Positions 10,563-21,474 of a stretch of 64,000 bases of DNA are shown piece after piece. Below the pieces are notes generated by a model, which saw nothing but the letters and a program-made list of their open reading frames with translations, was not told the origin of the DNA and searched no databases. Location of the stretch: NCBI GenBank assembly GCA_963575645.1, contig OY754464.1, positions 66,314,948 to 66,378,947 on the forward strand. The letters run 5' to 3'. A program made the position numbers and the translations under genes. How positions within the stretch are numbered: position 1 is the stretch's first letter; the number at the start of each line of letters is the position of its first letter. This DNA comes from Xanthostigma xanthostigma (taxonomy: Eukaryota > Arthropoda > Insecta > Raphidioptera > Raphidiidae).

Positions 10563-12143
10563 TTAGAAGTTTTGTTGTCGTTTACGTTTTGTGTCCATGG
10601 CATCTAAAATTGGTTGTCTCTTTGTTTGGTATCGTCTCCTTAACTCATCAATTTCTCGTTCCATTTCAGCATCTAAATTCGACATTCTCTGTTGCAGTTC
10701 TTCATAGCTAAGAAATTTCAAAAATTCAAAATCGCCGTCAGCGAACGCCCGCTGAAATTTGGCTTGGTTTTCTTGCTGTAAGTGAGGAAGCACATCGCCC
10801 GCAGCTGACATATCCATTTCATTAACGCCAGTCTGATTGCTTATTTGCAACTGGAGATGACTCTGGTAACGCTGACCTTCCAATCCTTGATCGTGTTTCT
10901 GTGCAGGTAAAGGTTCATCTTTGGTTTCCACTTCTTTTTTATCGAAATGATCTAAAAACAACGGTCTATATTTCTTTCCGGACTCTCCGGGTCCCGTATC
11001 ATGACGCTTCATGGTCGGTTCGTCACTATCACTATTGATTACCATTGTATCGGAGTGCAAGTCGTTCGGCACCAGCGTTGCTGAATTTGTATGAGCAATC
11101 ATCGTGCCGTCCGGAAGCTCTCTGCCGGGAACGAGCGTTTGGTCGTTATATTCCATTATTGTTTTACTGTTTGGGGCACATTCATCTTCGTCAGATTCTT
11201 CCGTAATATGTTGTTTGGCACGTGTCGTGGCGTTTATGGTATTTCGATATGTTTGATTTTCACGTATTTCGTGAGCCTCTACAATCAGCTGACTCAGTAT
11301 GCTCGGAGGTTTGGCGTTGCCGATAAAATCATGTTGCAACAGTTCACTAGCCGTCGCTCTTTCCTCCGGATTTTTCACGAGGCAACCGCTTACAAAATCA
11401 ATAAACTCCGGGCTCCATTGGTCCGGTTCTCGAAACGAAGGCGGTGGTTTAGTCGGTATCATAAAAATCGCTCTCATCGGATGAATGTCGCCGTACGGAG
11501 GTTTTCCCTCAGCCATTTCGAGTGCCGTTATTCCCAAGCTCCAGATATCAGCTACGCAGTCATATCCGATTTCTTGGATAACCTCGGGAGCCATCCAAAA
11601 CGGAGTTCCTATCACAGTATTTCGTTTCGCCATTGTATCGGTTAACTGACCGGCAACACCAAAATCTGCAAGTTTCGCATGGCCCTCGGAATTTAATAGA
11701 ATATTACCCGCTTTTATGTCCCTGTGAATTTTTCTACGTAAATGTAAATACTCCAATCCTTTTAAAGTATCGCACAGAATTGTTGCTATTTCGTCTTCGC
11801 TAAGGGTTTTTTTCCGCAGCCTCATTATATCTGACACTGATCCGGCTCCACAATATTCCATGACAATCCACAGATCTGTATTTTTAAAATAACTACCGTA
11901 ATATTTGACAACATAAGGACTATCACACTGTTGCATTATTGAGATTTCTTTAATAATCTCTTGTAGATCCGTGTCCACTGGTACTTGTTTAATCGCCAAA
12001 ACTTGGCCTGACTCTTTGTGAAGTGCTTTATAAACACTGCCATAAGATCCTTCGCCCAATTTACAAATAATATCAAATACTTCCTCTGGCTGTCTGGTCA
12101 AGCTCTCCTCTGACAACTTCTTCAACTCACTTTTGGAAGACAT
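10563..12143 (-). CDS. hpo: Hippo (MST1/2-type) serine/threonine kinase, coding region in a single exon
   Basis: The frame encodes 526 aa from ATG 12143; the frame opens slightly upstream only at a GTG. It is the Ste20-family core kinase of the Hippo pathway, which with Salvador phosphorylates Warts and so restrains Yorkie. Kinase landmarks are the glycine loop GEGSYGSV (30-37), lysine 52 in AIK, HRDIK with D142, DFG 160-162, the activation segment NTVIGTPFWMAPE with T176/T180, and APE 185-187. The linker has Thr-Leu/Met-Val-type sites (T336, T347, T356, T366), the kind that bind Mob1 or SLMAP when phosphorylated in MST proteins. The C-terminal SARAH coiled coil (about 470-526) ends RQPILDAMDTKRKRQQNF, nearly as in vertebrate MST. 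No intron interrupts the CDS, but TTTTTGTTCAG immediately before the ATG looks like a 3' splice site, so a 5' UTR intron is likely. All catalytic residues are intact. Confidence 0.97.
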   Translation of the reverse strand: MSSKSELKKLSEESLTRQPEEVFDIICKLGEGSYGSVYKALHKESGQVLAIKQVPVDTDLQEIIKEISIMQQCDSPYVVKYYGSYFKNTDLWIVMEYCGAGSVSDIMRLRKKTLSEDEIATILCDTLKGLEYLHLRRKIHRDIKAGNILLNSEGHAKLADFGVAGQLTDTMAKRNTVIGTPFWMAPEVIQEIGYDCVADIWSLGITALEMAEGKPPYGDIHPMRAIFMIPTKPPPSFREPDQWSPEFIDFVSGCLVKNPEERATASELLQHDFIGNAKPPSILSQLIVEAHEIRENQTYRNTINATTRAKQHITEESDEDECAPNSKTIMEYNDQTLVPGRELPDGTMIAHTNSATLVPNDLHSDTMVINSDSDEPTMKRHDTGPGESGKKYRPLFLDHFDKKEVETKDEPLPAQKHDQGLEGQRYQSHLQLQISNQTGVNEMDMSAAGDVLPHLQQENQAKFQRAFADGDFEFLKFLSYEELQQRMSNLDAEMEREIDELRRRYQTKRQPILDAMDTKRKRQQNF

Positions 12144-13575
12144 GCTGAACAAAAACACTTTTCCACTCGTTTTATTTTATACAGTATAAAAAACGACTAG
12201 TTATTCACATAATGGAGTGTTTCAAATTATAAATAACTCCGGATTTCTGATAACAGTATTCATTCTTCAACTATTTTACGAACTGATTAGAAAAACGTTG
12301 TACATTGCGAACTGAACTTACAAATGAAATAAGTTCCAACGTGAAATACAAGTCGTCGCCAATCCGAACACAAAAACAAACAAGACCTTATTTCTTTACA
12401 AATTAATGTAATAAATATTATACAAAAAAATAGTTGAAATAAAAACACTGCTTCTAATCATGACATTTGACCAAATTTGTGAATTTGTTAAACGACATCT
12501 AGTGCCGTCTAGGAGCACGTTCGTCAACCGGTTTGATGTTCATAAGGATTTGAACTTTAATATTGACAGATCGTATGCCAGCGTACCTAAATATGTTTGC
12601 CCCATCATCACAAAAATCAGTTTACGATATTTGAATATTGTAATAAGTCCTGTTATTACATTAAAATCCATTTCCCATTTTTAAAAAAATTAAGAACTTG
12701 GGCGGATCTGAACTATTTTTGAAGTGAAAACTTCTTTAGCGGTGTTGTACACTTTTTTTGTAATGGGTAAAAAATGTTAAACTCGCGTCAGGAAAAGAAC
12801 TGGGTGAGACTCTCTAAGTGATAGTAATTGCCAGATACTTTTTATACAACGTTAGACATCTAGCGTTGAAATATCGTACATAAAAATGCAATCTATGATA
12901 CACACCATTTTATTTTTTATATAACGTTAGACATCTAGCGTTGAAATATCGTACATAAAAATGCAATCTATGATACAAACCATTTTATTTACAAGTGTTG
13001 CCAATAAATAAACAATGCTTCTAAATGCAAAAAATTATGACGTTAATATTCAAGTTTTCACTTCTGCCGGCACTCCCGGAGTGCAACCCGTCTTTTTTTT
13101 TCTTATTTTTGGTCGATCGTAGACGCATCTCTTCTGACTGACTTTAATTTTTGCTGTACTTACATCGTATAATAATAATAAGCCTTTATTAAGTGTATTA
13201 TTACTACATAAGTACCAATACAAAAACTGCGTCTAGTATGTTAGTTTTAAAAATATTCTTTTAAACTGTAATAATTATTTTCAAGCAAAAAATTTTTAAC
13301 TTGTTTTTTGAAAATTCTTTCATCTTTTATTTCACTTATTTTTATTGGTAGATTGTTGTGCACATAAAAATAAAAAGGCATATTTTTCTAACACTTTTAT
13401 TATAAAAATGAGAATTTATAAAACATTTTCAAATAGTACAAAGAAATATAAATTCAGTAAGATAAAAAAAAATTATCTTTGATTTCAAAAGTTCTCTAAT
13501 ATTTCAAATGTTGCCTGTATTATCAGTTATTACACTACTTTAAAGAGTATCTTGTTAAGCCATGTTCTTGCACAA
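12144..13575. other. Intergenic: hippo 5' region and zinc-finger gene 3' region
   Basis: This contains the presumed hippo promoter and 5' UTR near 12144-12400. Two 75-bp direct copies (12848-12922 and 12923-12988) share AACGTTAGACATCTAGCG and the following sequence almost perfectly. The rest is AT-rich and holds no recognisable gene. The right part is probably the 3' UTR of the zinc-finger gene. Confidence 0.55.
12848..12988. repeat. Tandem duplication, 75-bp unit
   Basis: Two nearly identical copies start at 12848 and 12923 (AACGTTAGACATCTAGCG...). The second ends slightly short. They lie upstream of hippo, within about 0.9 kb of its start codon. Confidence 0.9.
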
Positions 13576-16500
13576 CTAAATATCTCTGTGATGTACGCGA
13601 CGATGTGCCGATAAGTTGCCTGATGTAGTGAAGCCTTTCTTGCAAGTAACGCAAACGTAGGGTTTTTCTCCCGTGTGTGTACGAGTGTGCACGGTCAAGT
13701 GTACGTTCTTGGCGAAGGCCTTATCACACTGCAGGCACTTGTACGGTTTCTCACCTGTATGTACTCTCATGTGGATTCGAAGGAGTCTTGGATGTACGAA
13801 ACTCTTGTGACACGCGCCACATTCATGCGGTTTGTGACCAGTGTGAGAGCTTATGTGTGTTGATAAATTGCTTTGAGTCGTATATGTTTTGCCTGATAAA
13901 GAAAAAAAAGACTGCATTTTACATTACACACTACAGACGTACAACTGATATAATTAGGCTTTTGAAAAAAAAATAATTATCGATTTTTTTATTGTATTTT
14001 AAAACTTTATTATAAATAATATTGATAATCGATGGGAAAAACTTTCAAAAAACTTTTTTTAAATTAATTATAAGCAATTTAAAATTGATAAAATATTAAA
14101 AAAATCACGTGACTGCAAACGCACTAAAATTGTTTTTGACAGTTGTGACGTCATAATGGTAAAATGTATATACGCAGTATACTATCAATGGCTTCTACAT
14201 GTATATTGACTAAAACATTATGACGTCACATTATGTTCGGGAAAGGTCGGCGCGTTCTCGGAACTGGGTACAAAAATTTATTTTTAATTTGATATAACTT
14301 TTGAATTATAACGAAAATAAAAAAAAGAAAAATAGTTTTGTTATAAAACTTATATACGATCTTTCCATTTATGACAAAAAAAAAATTCATTCAAAAGCCC
14401 AATTGTAAAAAAAAAATAATCGTCGGGATCATAGAGATATAAGTAACTAGAGTCCGCGAGTGAGCCTTCAAAGTGTCTGCGATTGAGAGAGAGAAGGCTG
14501 CTTACAATTCCGTATCACTATGGTAACTAAAGATATAAACAGCACATAAGGGTATCGTTTTCCCCGCCCTCCCCTCTTCAGTTAACGATCTGTCTGTCAA
14601 TGAGCGCTCATGAGAGGGAGAGAATGATACAAAACGATTGCAGCGATCTCTCTCTGAACTGCAGACACTGTCACTTATGGTAAGCATACCCGCTAGCATA
14701 CTCTAGTACTTATATCTCTATGGTCGGGATAGAACCCATGACATGAGGTTATGAAGCACTCGTTCTACCTCGCCGCCACCTTGCTTAAAATTCTACAGTC
14801 GCTTTTTATAGCATATGGTGTTACATTGCGAAACGTTTTTTTAACTCATGAATCAATTTTACTCTACCGTGTCAAAAGAAAATTTACTTCAATAAAAATA
14901 TAATTTTATTTATTGAAGAGTTCTAATCAGACGTTAATCAAAGATTTAAAATATAATTTTGATTTTACACCCAACTGTCAGATTGTACTAGACGCAGTGG
15001 CGTGGCTTGTCCTAGACGGGTCTTGTATCAAAAGTCTACCCAACTGCGGCGAAGCCCAAATGGACATGTAGGGGCCCTTGTAGCCTGGGAGCTCCATATC
15101 ATTGATACAGTTGATATGGCGGTAGCTACGCCCCTGACTAGACGTAATTTTGAAGTGCACCAGTATACAACGACACTTCCTCGCCGATTTTTAGTAAGTA
15201 TGAACGTACCGCAAAGAAAATTATCTTACCGCAAAAACTGCAAATATAAGGTCTTTGCCCGGTATGAGTTTTCCTATGTATTTTTAAATTAATATTTTTC
15301 GAAAACCGTTTCTGACAAATTTCACATTCATACGGTTTTGAATTGCTATGTGTAAGCATGTGATCTTGCAATCGATATCCTTTACAAAATGTTTTTCCAC
15401 AGATTGTACACAAATTTGGTTTTACACCTGTAAACACATTTATTAATTAATACTAGTAGTCCAATCAATGAATAGCTCAAAAGGGGGTGTAGAGTGCGTG
15501 AGCACGCCCCTAAGCGATTTGATATTGTATTCATCGTAATAATAATAGCATACTTTATTCTTTAAATACTAGTTACAGTGTAGAATGAGTCCAGGTAATT
15601 ACATTAAAATAATGTTAAAATTTTAAAATTATAAACATAAAATTTACTAAAAATATTGTTAAAATTATATGCAAAATGCATACACATGTTAAAAAAAAGA
15701 AAAAAGTTAGTTAAAACAAACAATTTGGCGTATTTAAAAATTCTTCGAGACAGTAAAAATTGTTCTGATATAATAATAAATAAATATTTCCCTCAGAGGA
15801 AACATTGGAATGTAATTTACATTTAATTAATTAAATTTACATTTCCGACTGGCAGATTCTCCAATACACATATACGTTGATGACGTCAGCTGTTAAGCGT
15901 CTATAATCAACAATCTTAATAAAAAATATTCATATGTATATAGACAAAAAAATATATGATAGATGTTATAAGCAGTGTCCGACCGAATCTTTGGCTTTGG
16001 CTTCAGCCACCTTCGGCCAAAAAATCCACCTTCGACGAGACCTTTGGCTCTGGCCAAAATGGGCCGAACCCAAAGGTTTCTAACAAGCGCCGAAATTGAA
16101 CGAACTTTTACTAATGAGCGAGAGCGCGATGGACGTGGCGACTTCTAGAGACGATTAAAATTACCTTTTTATATTATATAGTCAATGTAAACCTTAAATT
16201 TAACAGTTTTAAAATCATTTATATTATTAATTGTAGCTTGTAGCAGTTGTAGCCAATTTAAACTGAATTTCTTAGGGTTTTTAAGTCTTCGGCTTCAGCT
16301 TCGACCGAAGGTTGTGGTGATAGCCGATTAATCAGTTTTGGCTAGAAATCGGCCTTCGGTCGCACACTAGTTATAAGTCACCGTTGCAACGAATATTTCT
16401 AATTACATTTATAAATGTTAATTTTAAATAGCATTATTGCAAAATGCACATTCTGTTAAATAGTCGAAGATATCAAATTACACATTCATAGGGATGATAA

Positions 16501-19055
16501 AGAAAATATAAGAAAAAAGACCACCTCCTCTTTCTATCACAGAAACTACTAAGTTTAAAATTTTAAATAAAATAGAGAATATAGGGCCTAACTCATAGTT
16601 TATAGAAAAAGCTAATTCTAAAGTTTTCACGGAAAATGCAATGGTATAGAACTCTATCCATGCGAGTTCAGCTCGCACTTGACCGGTTTTACCATTCCAA
16701 CCCACAAGTGGGGAATGGTACTAGTTTAGGTCATAAATCACTTTTCAAAAATTTTATATCTTTCCGTTTTGAGGTCCCCGAATCCAAAAAACATATTTTT
16801 GAAAAAACTCTGTGCGTCTGTTAGTCTGTGAACACGATACAGGCCAAACGGATGAGCGGATTGAAACCAAATTTTGGGAGGATTTTTGGTATGCAAATAT
16901 GAAGAGCAGAAGAGATATATGCTATAACGGTGTTTTTTATATAATAATGGTATGCTTTTCATAACGGATTATTATTAAATTTATTTTTTCAAGAAAGTTT
17001 TGTTAAAAAAAATGTTTTCTAAACTTTATAATTTCGGAAATATTTTGAAAATAAAAAAAAATAAGCCGCTCTTTTGTTTTATGGATCTGTCAGAAATAAA
17101 CTAGTTCAGCATGCTTTGATTAATTTTTACATGTCGTGGAACATATGTAGGTAACCATGGCAACGAATAGCAAATATCATATTGAATACTAGCCATTACC
17201 CGCGTCACCTCACACGAAATCAGAAATTTTATTTTCTTTATAATAATCAAATGTCAACATTTTTGAAGTTGGAATGGTCCTGTCGCCCAATTGGCTGGAA
17301 TTTTTTATTTAGTGCTACACTGTGTGACCTACAACTGTTTTCTTGTGTGTGAGCGTTCCAAAAACATCCAAATTCAATTATGTATGTGTCAACTTCAGTC
17401 ATATCAGTATAAATAGAAATAAATTTACCAGAGTGTGTCAACAGATGTCTCTGATGTGCTGACAAATGACTACTAGCTTTGTTACACACAGAACAGACAT
17501 AAGGCTTTTCTCCTGTATGTAAACGTGCATGTTCTTTAAGATGACTTTTCGTTATAAATTTTTTATCGCAGAATTCGCACAAGAATGGCCTTTCTCCGCT
17601 GTGCTTTCGCATATGTACTTTCAGGTGGCTCGATCGAGTGAAAGTTTTTTTACAAACTTCGCAAATGGTGGCAGCACTGTCCGCATCGTGTGATTTCCTA
17701 TTATCTTCCAGCAAATATGCACTGTTCAATTTATTGTAGGGTAAATTTTCAACACTGAAATGCGAACGTTTGTGTTTCTGCAAATTTTTTTCAGTTTTAA
17801 AATGTTTCCGGCACAAGTTACATTTGAATTTACTGAAATGTTTTGAACCCTTTTCAAGAGTACAGTCGCCGTCTCTATAATTGACGTTATGTATCAAAAG
17901 GTGTTTGTCTAAACCATCTGAATCATTGAAATATACGCCGCATAGATGACAAATTAATTTGTTTGTACATAAAATAATTGATTGATCGTTTTTTGTTATT
18001 TTATTGTCAGTGCAGTTTTTATAGTCGACTTTAAGTAGTTCACTAACAATATTATCTGCATATTCATTGGAATGAGTATGAGAAATAAATTGATTATTTT
18101 GAAATACAGTCGTTTCTGACCAAACTGTTTCGAGTTTTGAACAGTTATCGTCGCTGATTTCATCATTTGTTTCTTTTATATAATTGACAGTTTCCTGTAA
18201 AAACAAGTGAACAAATTCTTTATAACAATTACTGATGAATTATTTAGCTTCCTATTACGACAATGTTCATTCATTGCCCTATCATCTATGCTTTTGTGTT
18301 TTGAGGGCAATCCATTTGGACATACTCACCTGTGACAAATTTTTTACTGACGTTATTTCTTCTTTCTTTCTGTGAACATACAAATCAACGAAACCATTAT
18401 TGTGTAAATCCTGCAGCACACAATGATGCAATTCAACTTAGAATCCCAATAAACGTGTCAAACCTACATTTTTGTTTTTTTTGAAAAATATTTCATCAAT
18501 AAGGTAGGAAATCTTGGGAATATAAGTTGTGTTTATTATTTTTCACTGTAGGTACTGTTTAGAATTAGATGATAAAACGGAAATGGGTTTTCACAATTAG
18601 TTCAATTATTAAACACATACATACCTTTGAATTTCTATATAGGATTTACACTGGTTGCAAAAACGATCATTTTCATCTTCAACAAATAATAAACATTTAT
18701 AACTCGTTGTCTTTTGATAACCTTGGCAAATTTTCAAAAAGTCAAACTCAAAAACAACATCAGACAAGTCCTCTATTTTACGCACGCGTCTTTTGTTTAT
18801 GTTGGGTATTTCTACAAGTTCTCCGTTTATAAAAATACTAATTCCTATATCATCATTGTTTTGTTTTATCATGAGTCCTTTGTTTATTCGAATCCCGGTT
18901 ACGGTGTCCTGATTAATCAGAACTATAGCAATAAAGTGTCCTTTTGGGTGTACGTGAACTGCCCACAAAGAAGAAGGCAGGATTACAGAATCGATATTCG
19001 AGAGTAATTCTCTAAAATTCGATTGTTTCGTAGACTCAGTTTGATCTCCACTCAT
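13576..19055 (-). CDS. C2H2 zinc-finger protein, 11 fingers, five exons
   Basis: The exons are 19055-18625, 18369-18330, 18194-17429, 15427-15230 and 13892-13576, all GT-AG with matching phases, giving 583 aa. Residues 1-143 (MSGDQTEST...) form a domain I do not recognise. It is rich in beta-like hydrophobic stretches and ends in a Cys pair, RFCNQCKSY; such endings occur in transposase-derived proteins. From about residue 237 come eleven C2H2 fingers with TGEKPY-type linkers, the last being YVCVTCKKGF...HRRVH just before the stop. Finger 5 (YVCSVCNKASSHLSAH) lacks the usual aromatic residue. Introns cut inside fingers or linkers, so this is an old gene, not a retrocopy. A DNA-binding transcription factor is likely; targets unknown. 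It diverges from the THAP gene 1.3 kb away. Confidence 0.88.
14360..14800 (-). mobile_element. tRNA-derived SINE, interrupted by a MITE
   Basis: Read on the minus strand from about 14800, the sequence has GGCGAGGTAGAAC (box-A-like), CTTCATAACCTCATG and GGGTTCTATCCC (box-B-like). It is then broken at 14722 by the MITE and resumes at 14421 with a T-rich tail. A second copy lies on the plus strand at 27330-27445 (GGCGACGAGGTAGAAT ... GGTTTGATTCCGG, then T-rich). Two independent copies with the same layout support a SINE family. The outer boundaries are approximate. Confidence 0.65.
14430..14722. mobile_element. 293-bp MITE with 8-bp TSD
   Basis: The ends are CATAGAGATATAAGTA and TACTTATATCTCTATG, flanked by a perfect GTCGGGAT duplication (14422-14429 and 14723-14730). 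It is inserted in a SINE within the last intron of the zinc-finger gene. An 8-bp duplication suggests hAT or a relative. No coding capacity. Confidence 0.9.
14995..15136. mobile_element. 142-bp hAT MITE
   Basis: The ends are CAGTGGCGTGGC and GTAGCTACGCCCCTG (inverted, CAGGGGCGTAGC), flanked by a perfect 8-bp duplication ACTAGACG at 14987-14994 and 15137-15144. It lies in the last intron of the zinc-finger gene. Confidence 0.93.
15973..16369. mobile_element. 397-bp hAT-type element
   Basis: The ends are CAGTGTCCGACCGAA and GGTCGCACACTA (inverted, TAGTGTGCGACC), with the duplication GTTATAAG at 15965-15972 and 16370-16377. The inside is rich in TTCGGC-type repeats. It lies in intron 3 of the zinc-finger gene. 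Confidence 0.9.
16478..16975. mobile_element. Dispersed repeat family, copy 1
   Basis: The sequence with AGTTTTCACGG, ACTCGCACTTG, CCATTCC and then GTGAACACGATAC...GCCAAACGGATGAG recurs at 21690-21890 (first half) and 48030-48345 (second half); a short piece (AAGTGCGAGTCGAACTCGCAC) is at 31359-31380. It is a moderately repeated insect element of unassigned class, with no coding frame I can recognise. Boundaries are approximate. Confidence 0.55.
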
Positions 19056-20384
19056 TATTATGGGTTATGTACATACATGTACACTTTTAATTAAACTTTT
19101 ATGAGTATAATAGCGGATATTTTTGTACAAAAAATACTTGAAGTCATTTTATACTGAATTATTATTATTTTAAATTACGAAAAACGACTAAAAAATCATG
19201 CACAACCTTCAGGAGTTTGCTGTATACAAGTTACATTTAAACTAAATAAGAATAAAAATAAATAACAGTAAAAACGATTGACAGATTTAATTTGAAAAAA
19301 AAAATCAAGATCCAGTTATTGATAATAGCAGTTAATTAGTTAATTTATTAATAGACACTTGACTGTACACAAGTATAACCTTAAATTTAAAAATGACAGA
19401 CCGGATTACAAAAATCGAGACAGTTTGAGGGGCACTGATTTTTGTTTGAAACTTTTTTTAGTGATCTGATCTTCAGTTCCTAAATGTGAAAATTTAAATA
19501 AAAGTATTAATACGCCTTTGTTTGTGATTACAGTTTCTAATTTTTCGAACCGATGATTAAACAGACCTTATATACGATATCTTTATAAAATAGCTGCCAT
19601 GCCTGTATAGCGATAAAGAAAATCTTTAAAAGCTTTTCTGCTCAGAATTGTTTTCTATATTTTACTGTAATGTCTGTAGGCGATCGATTTGAGACATTCT
19701 ACACAATACTTACAATTATTACTGTTAGATCGTACGAAAATCAGATGCAGTGCGTTATGAGCCTAGACAGAATTAGTCATTTCCAAAATTTTTGTCAACT
19801 CAAAAACTACTGAACTTATTTCCTAAATGTAAGATTATCTTAATGTAAGTATGCGACTGTTACGCTGATATTCATAGTTGGCGCCGGCAAGTGACAAAAC
19901 TACTATCAGAGACAATACTATACTATTAAGCACACCAGAACATGTGTGGTGAATTTCTACTGGCTACTGTCAGACCATAGAGAAGAGTGTCAGACCCGTA
20001 TATGTTGTATAATATGGTCAGACCATATATTGTTCTTTGTCTATGGACCATATGTGTCAGACAGAGAACATACCTGTCAGACCAGAGATGTTTAATATAA
20101 GGAGCTCCAACTGTTTACATTTTAACCTGATCATACACCGTTTCTATCAGAATTCAACGTTAACAAACTTCGGCGAGCTTGAAGACGAAGGGTATATAAC
20201 TTATATTAAATGCATCTGTTGGAAAATACATGTGACAACACTGCATGAACCTATGATTCACTTTTCATTCAATGCATTCCTTTTATTGTCATTACGGAAG
20301 TTGCAGTGTTGCTATGTGCTTTGTGTGACATTTTGCGAAAATCAAGTATTTTTCATTTTTTTTTATTAGTATTGACAATTTACA
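19056..20384. promoter_or_regulatory. Divergent promoter region between zinc-finger and THAP genes
   Basis: The two start codons face away from each other across 1.33 kb, so promoters for both must lie here or a shared one exists. Near 19970-20090 the phrase GTCAGACCATA-like recurs five times in loose form. There is no clear TATA box or bounded transposon. Assignment as regulatory is by position only. Confidence 0.45.
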
Positions 20385-21474
20385 ATGGTTCGGCAGTGCG
20401 TAGTTTGCAAAAAAATGGATTATTCTAATCCCGGATTGATATTTCGGCGGTAAGTAAGATTATGTTTTTTTTAAGTTAAGCAGTGGTGTAGACGTAGTTA
20501 AAAATTATTTTTATTCAACACGCGTGAGTAATATGTAATTTCGGGGCCCTGCTAAACGTGGGAGAAATAATATATTACTTCACTATAGTGTAATAATGAA
20601 TTTTCTGGCGTGGGAGAAATAATGTATTACTTCACTAGTGTAATAATGAATTTTCTGGACCAATAGAAACTCAGTAGCAAGCCCAAGCGCTAAATAATGA
20701 AAAAAACTGCAAGTAGCTTCTGGACCAATAGGAACGTGGTAGGCGGTATTGTATACTTATATGAAAACAGCATCGCAATTCAGCGAAATCATGGCAATCT
20801 TGTGTATACACTGACGGTGGTACGTCAATCAATGAAGTGATTTATTATTTTTCCCTCTTTTATCAGGGCCCCGATTACATATTACTCCTGCTAGTTGAAT
20901 AAAGTATTATGTGCGACTATTGATCGAAGGAGAATATTCCACTCGCGTGTGTTTTACCGTACTCGCTGCGCTCGTGCGGCAAATTTCACGCTCATGGAAT
21001 CTTCTCCTTCTCTCACTAGTCGCACAATATACTATTATTAAATTATTGCAAAAACAATTTTACATCTGCACTTCTTTAAAAAATATCTTGATGGAGGATT
21101 AAAAAAATGATTGTTAAATTCTAAGCTAGATTTCCCATCTTTAAGCTGAATAGATAATTTTGTTGGACTTATTTACTAAACCTAGATTTTTCGAAGGTAA
21201 ACATTTCGTTTACCTTTTACAGCACATTTTAGTATACTTTAATGTTTATTTATATTGTTGTAGCTTTTCTGTAAATCATGAGCGCAGACAAATATGGATT
21301 GATATTTTGGATTTACGAAACCAGCATGTCAAAAAGTTTGCTCAAATTTGTTCAGATTATTTTGATCGGAGCGATATTATGACTACTCAACTAACTGGAC
21401 GAAGGCAAATAAGATCAGATGCTGATCCCCAATTTAATACCACAGTTTTTACTGATCGTTTATCTTACAGGTAA
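20385..21474 (+). CDS. THAP-domain-only protein, two exons, 91 aa
   Basis: Exon 1 is 20385-20449 and exon 2 is 21264-21474. The intron is GT-AG and the phase closes (CG|C, Arg). The product starts MVRQCVVCKK and shows the THAP layout: Cys5-x2-Cys8, RF at 22-23, an invariant-type Trp at 33, then ICSDYF at 50-55. The fourth zinc ligand, normally His in C-x2-H, is Tyr54, so the C2CH site is incomplete. The protein ends RLSYR just after the domain. THAP domains bind DNA and descend from P-element-type transposases. Alternatively the bases after TACAG act as a donor (GTAAAAC) and a short extra exon follows, for example from 22065. The intron contains two inverted-repeat elements. The gene lies directly upstream of armi on the same strand. 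Confidence 0.72.
20512..20902. mobile_element. Inverted-repeat element in the THAP intron
   Basis: Ends are inverted copies: TATTCAACACGCGTGAGTAA at left and, inverted from the right, TATTCAACTAGCAGGAGTAA. Similarity runs about 40 bp inward through CGGGGCCCTG. Inside, a roughly 50-bp block starting GTGGGAGAAATAAT is tandemly duplicated (about 20560-20655). No target duplication is certain. Confidence 0.75.
20909..21032. repeat. Short imperfect inverted repeat
   Basis: GTGCGACTATTGATCGAAGG at the left is matched in inverse by the right end (CCTTCTCTCACTAGTCGCAC), with more complementarity inside (GGAGAATATTCCA / TGGAATCTTCTCC). It abuts the preceding element and may be a separate small MITE. 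Confidence 0.6.

Noticed and set aside
11091..11645. 184-codon frame on the plus strand
   Set aside because: It is antisense to the hippo kinase domain and shows no domain of its own.
13675..13976. Plus-strand frames at 13.7-14.0 kb
   Set aside because: They are antisense to the zinc fingers of the last exon.
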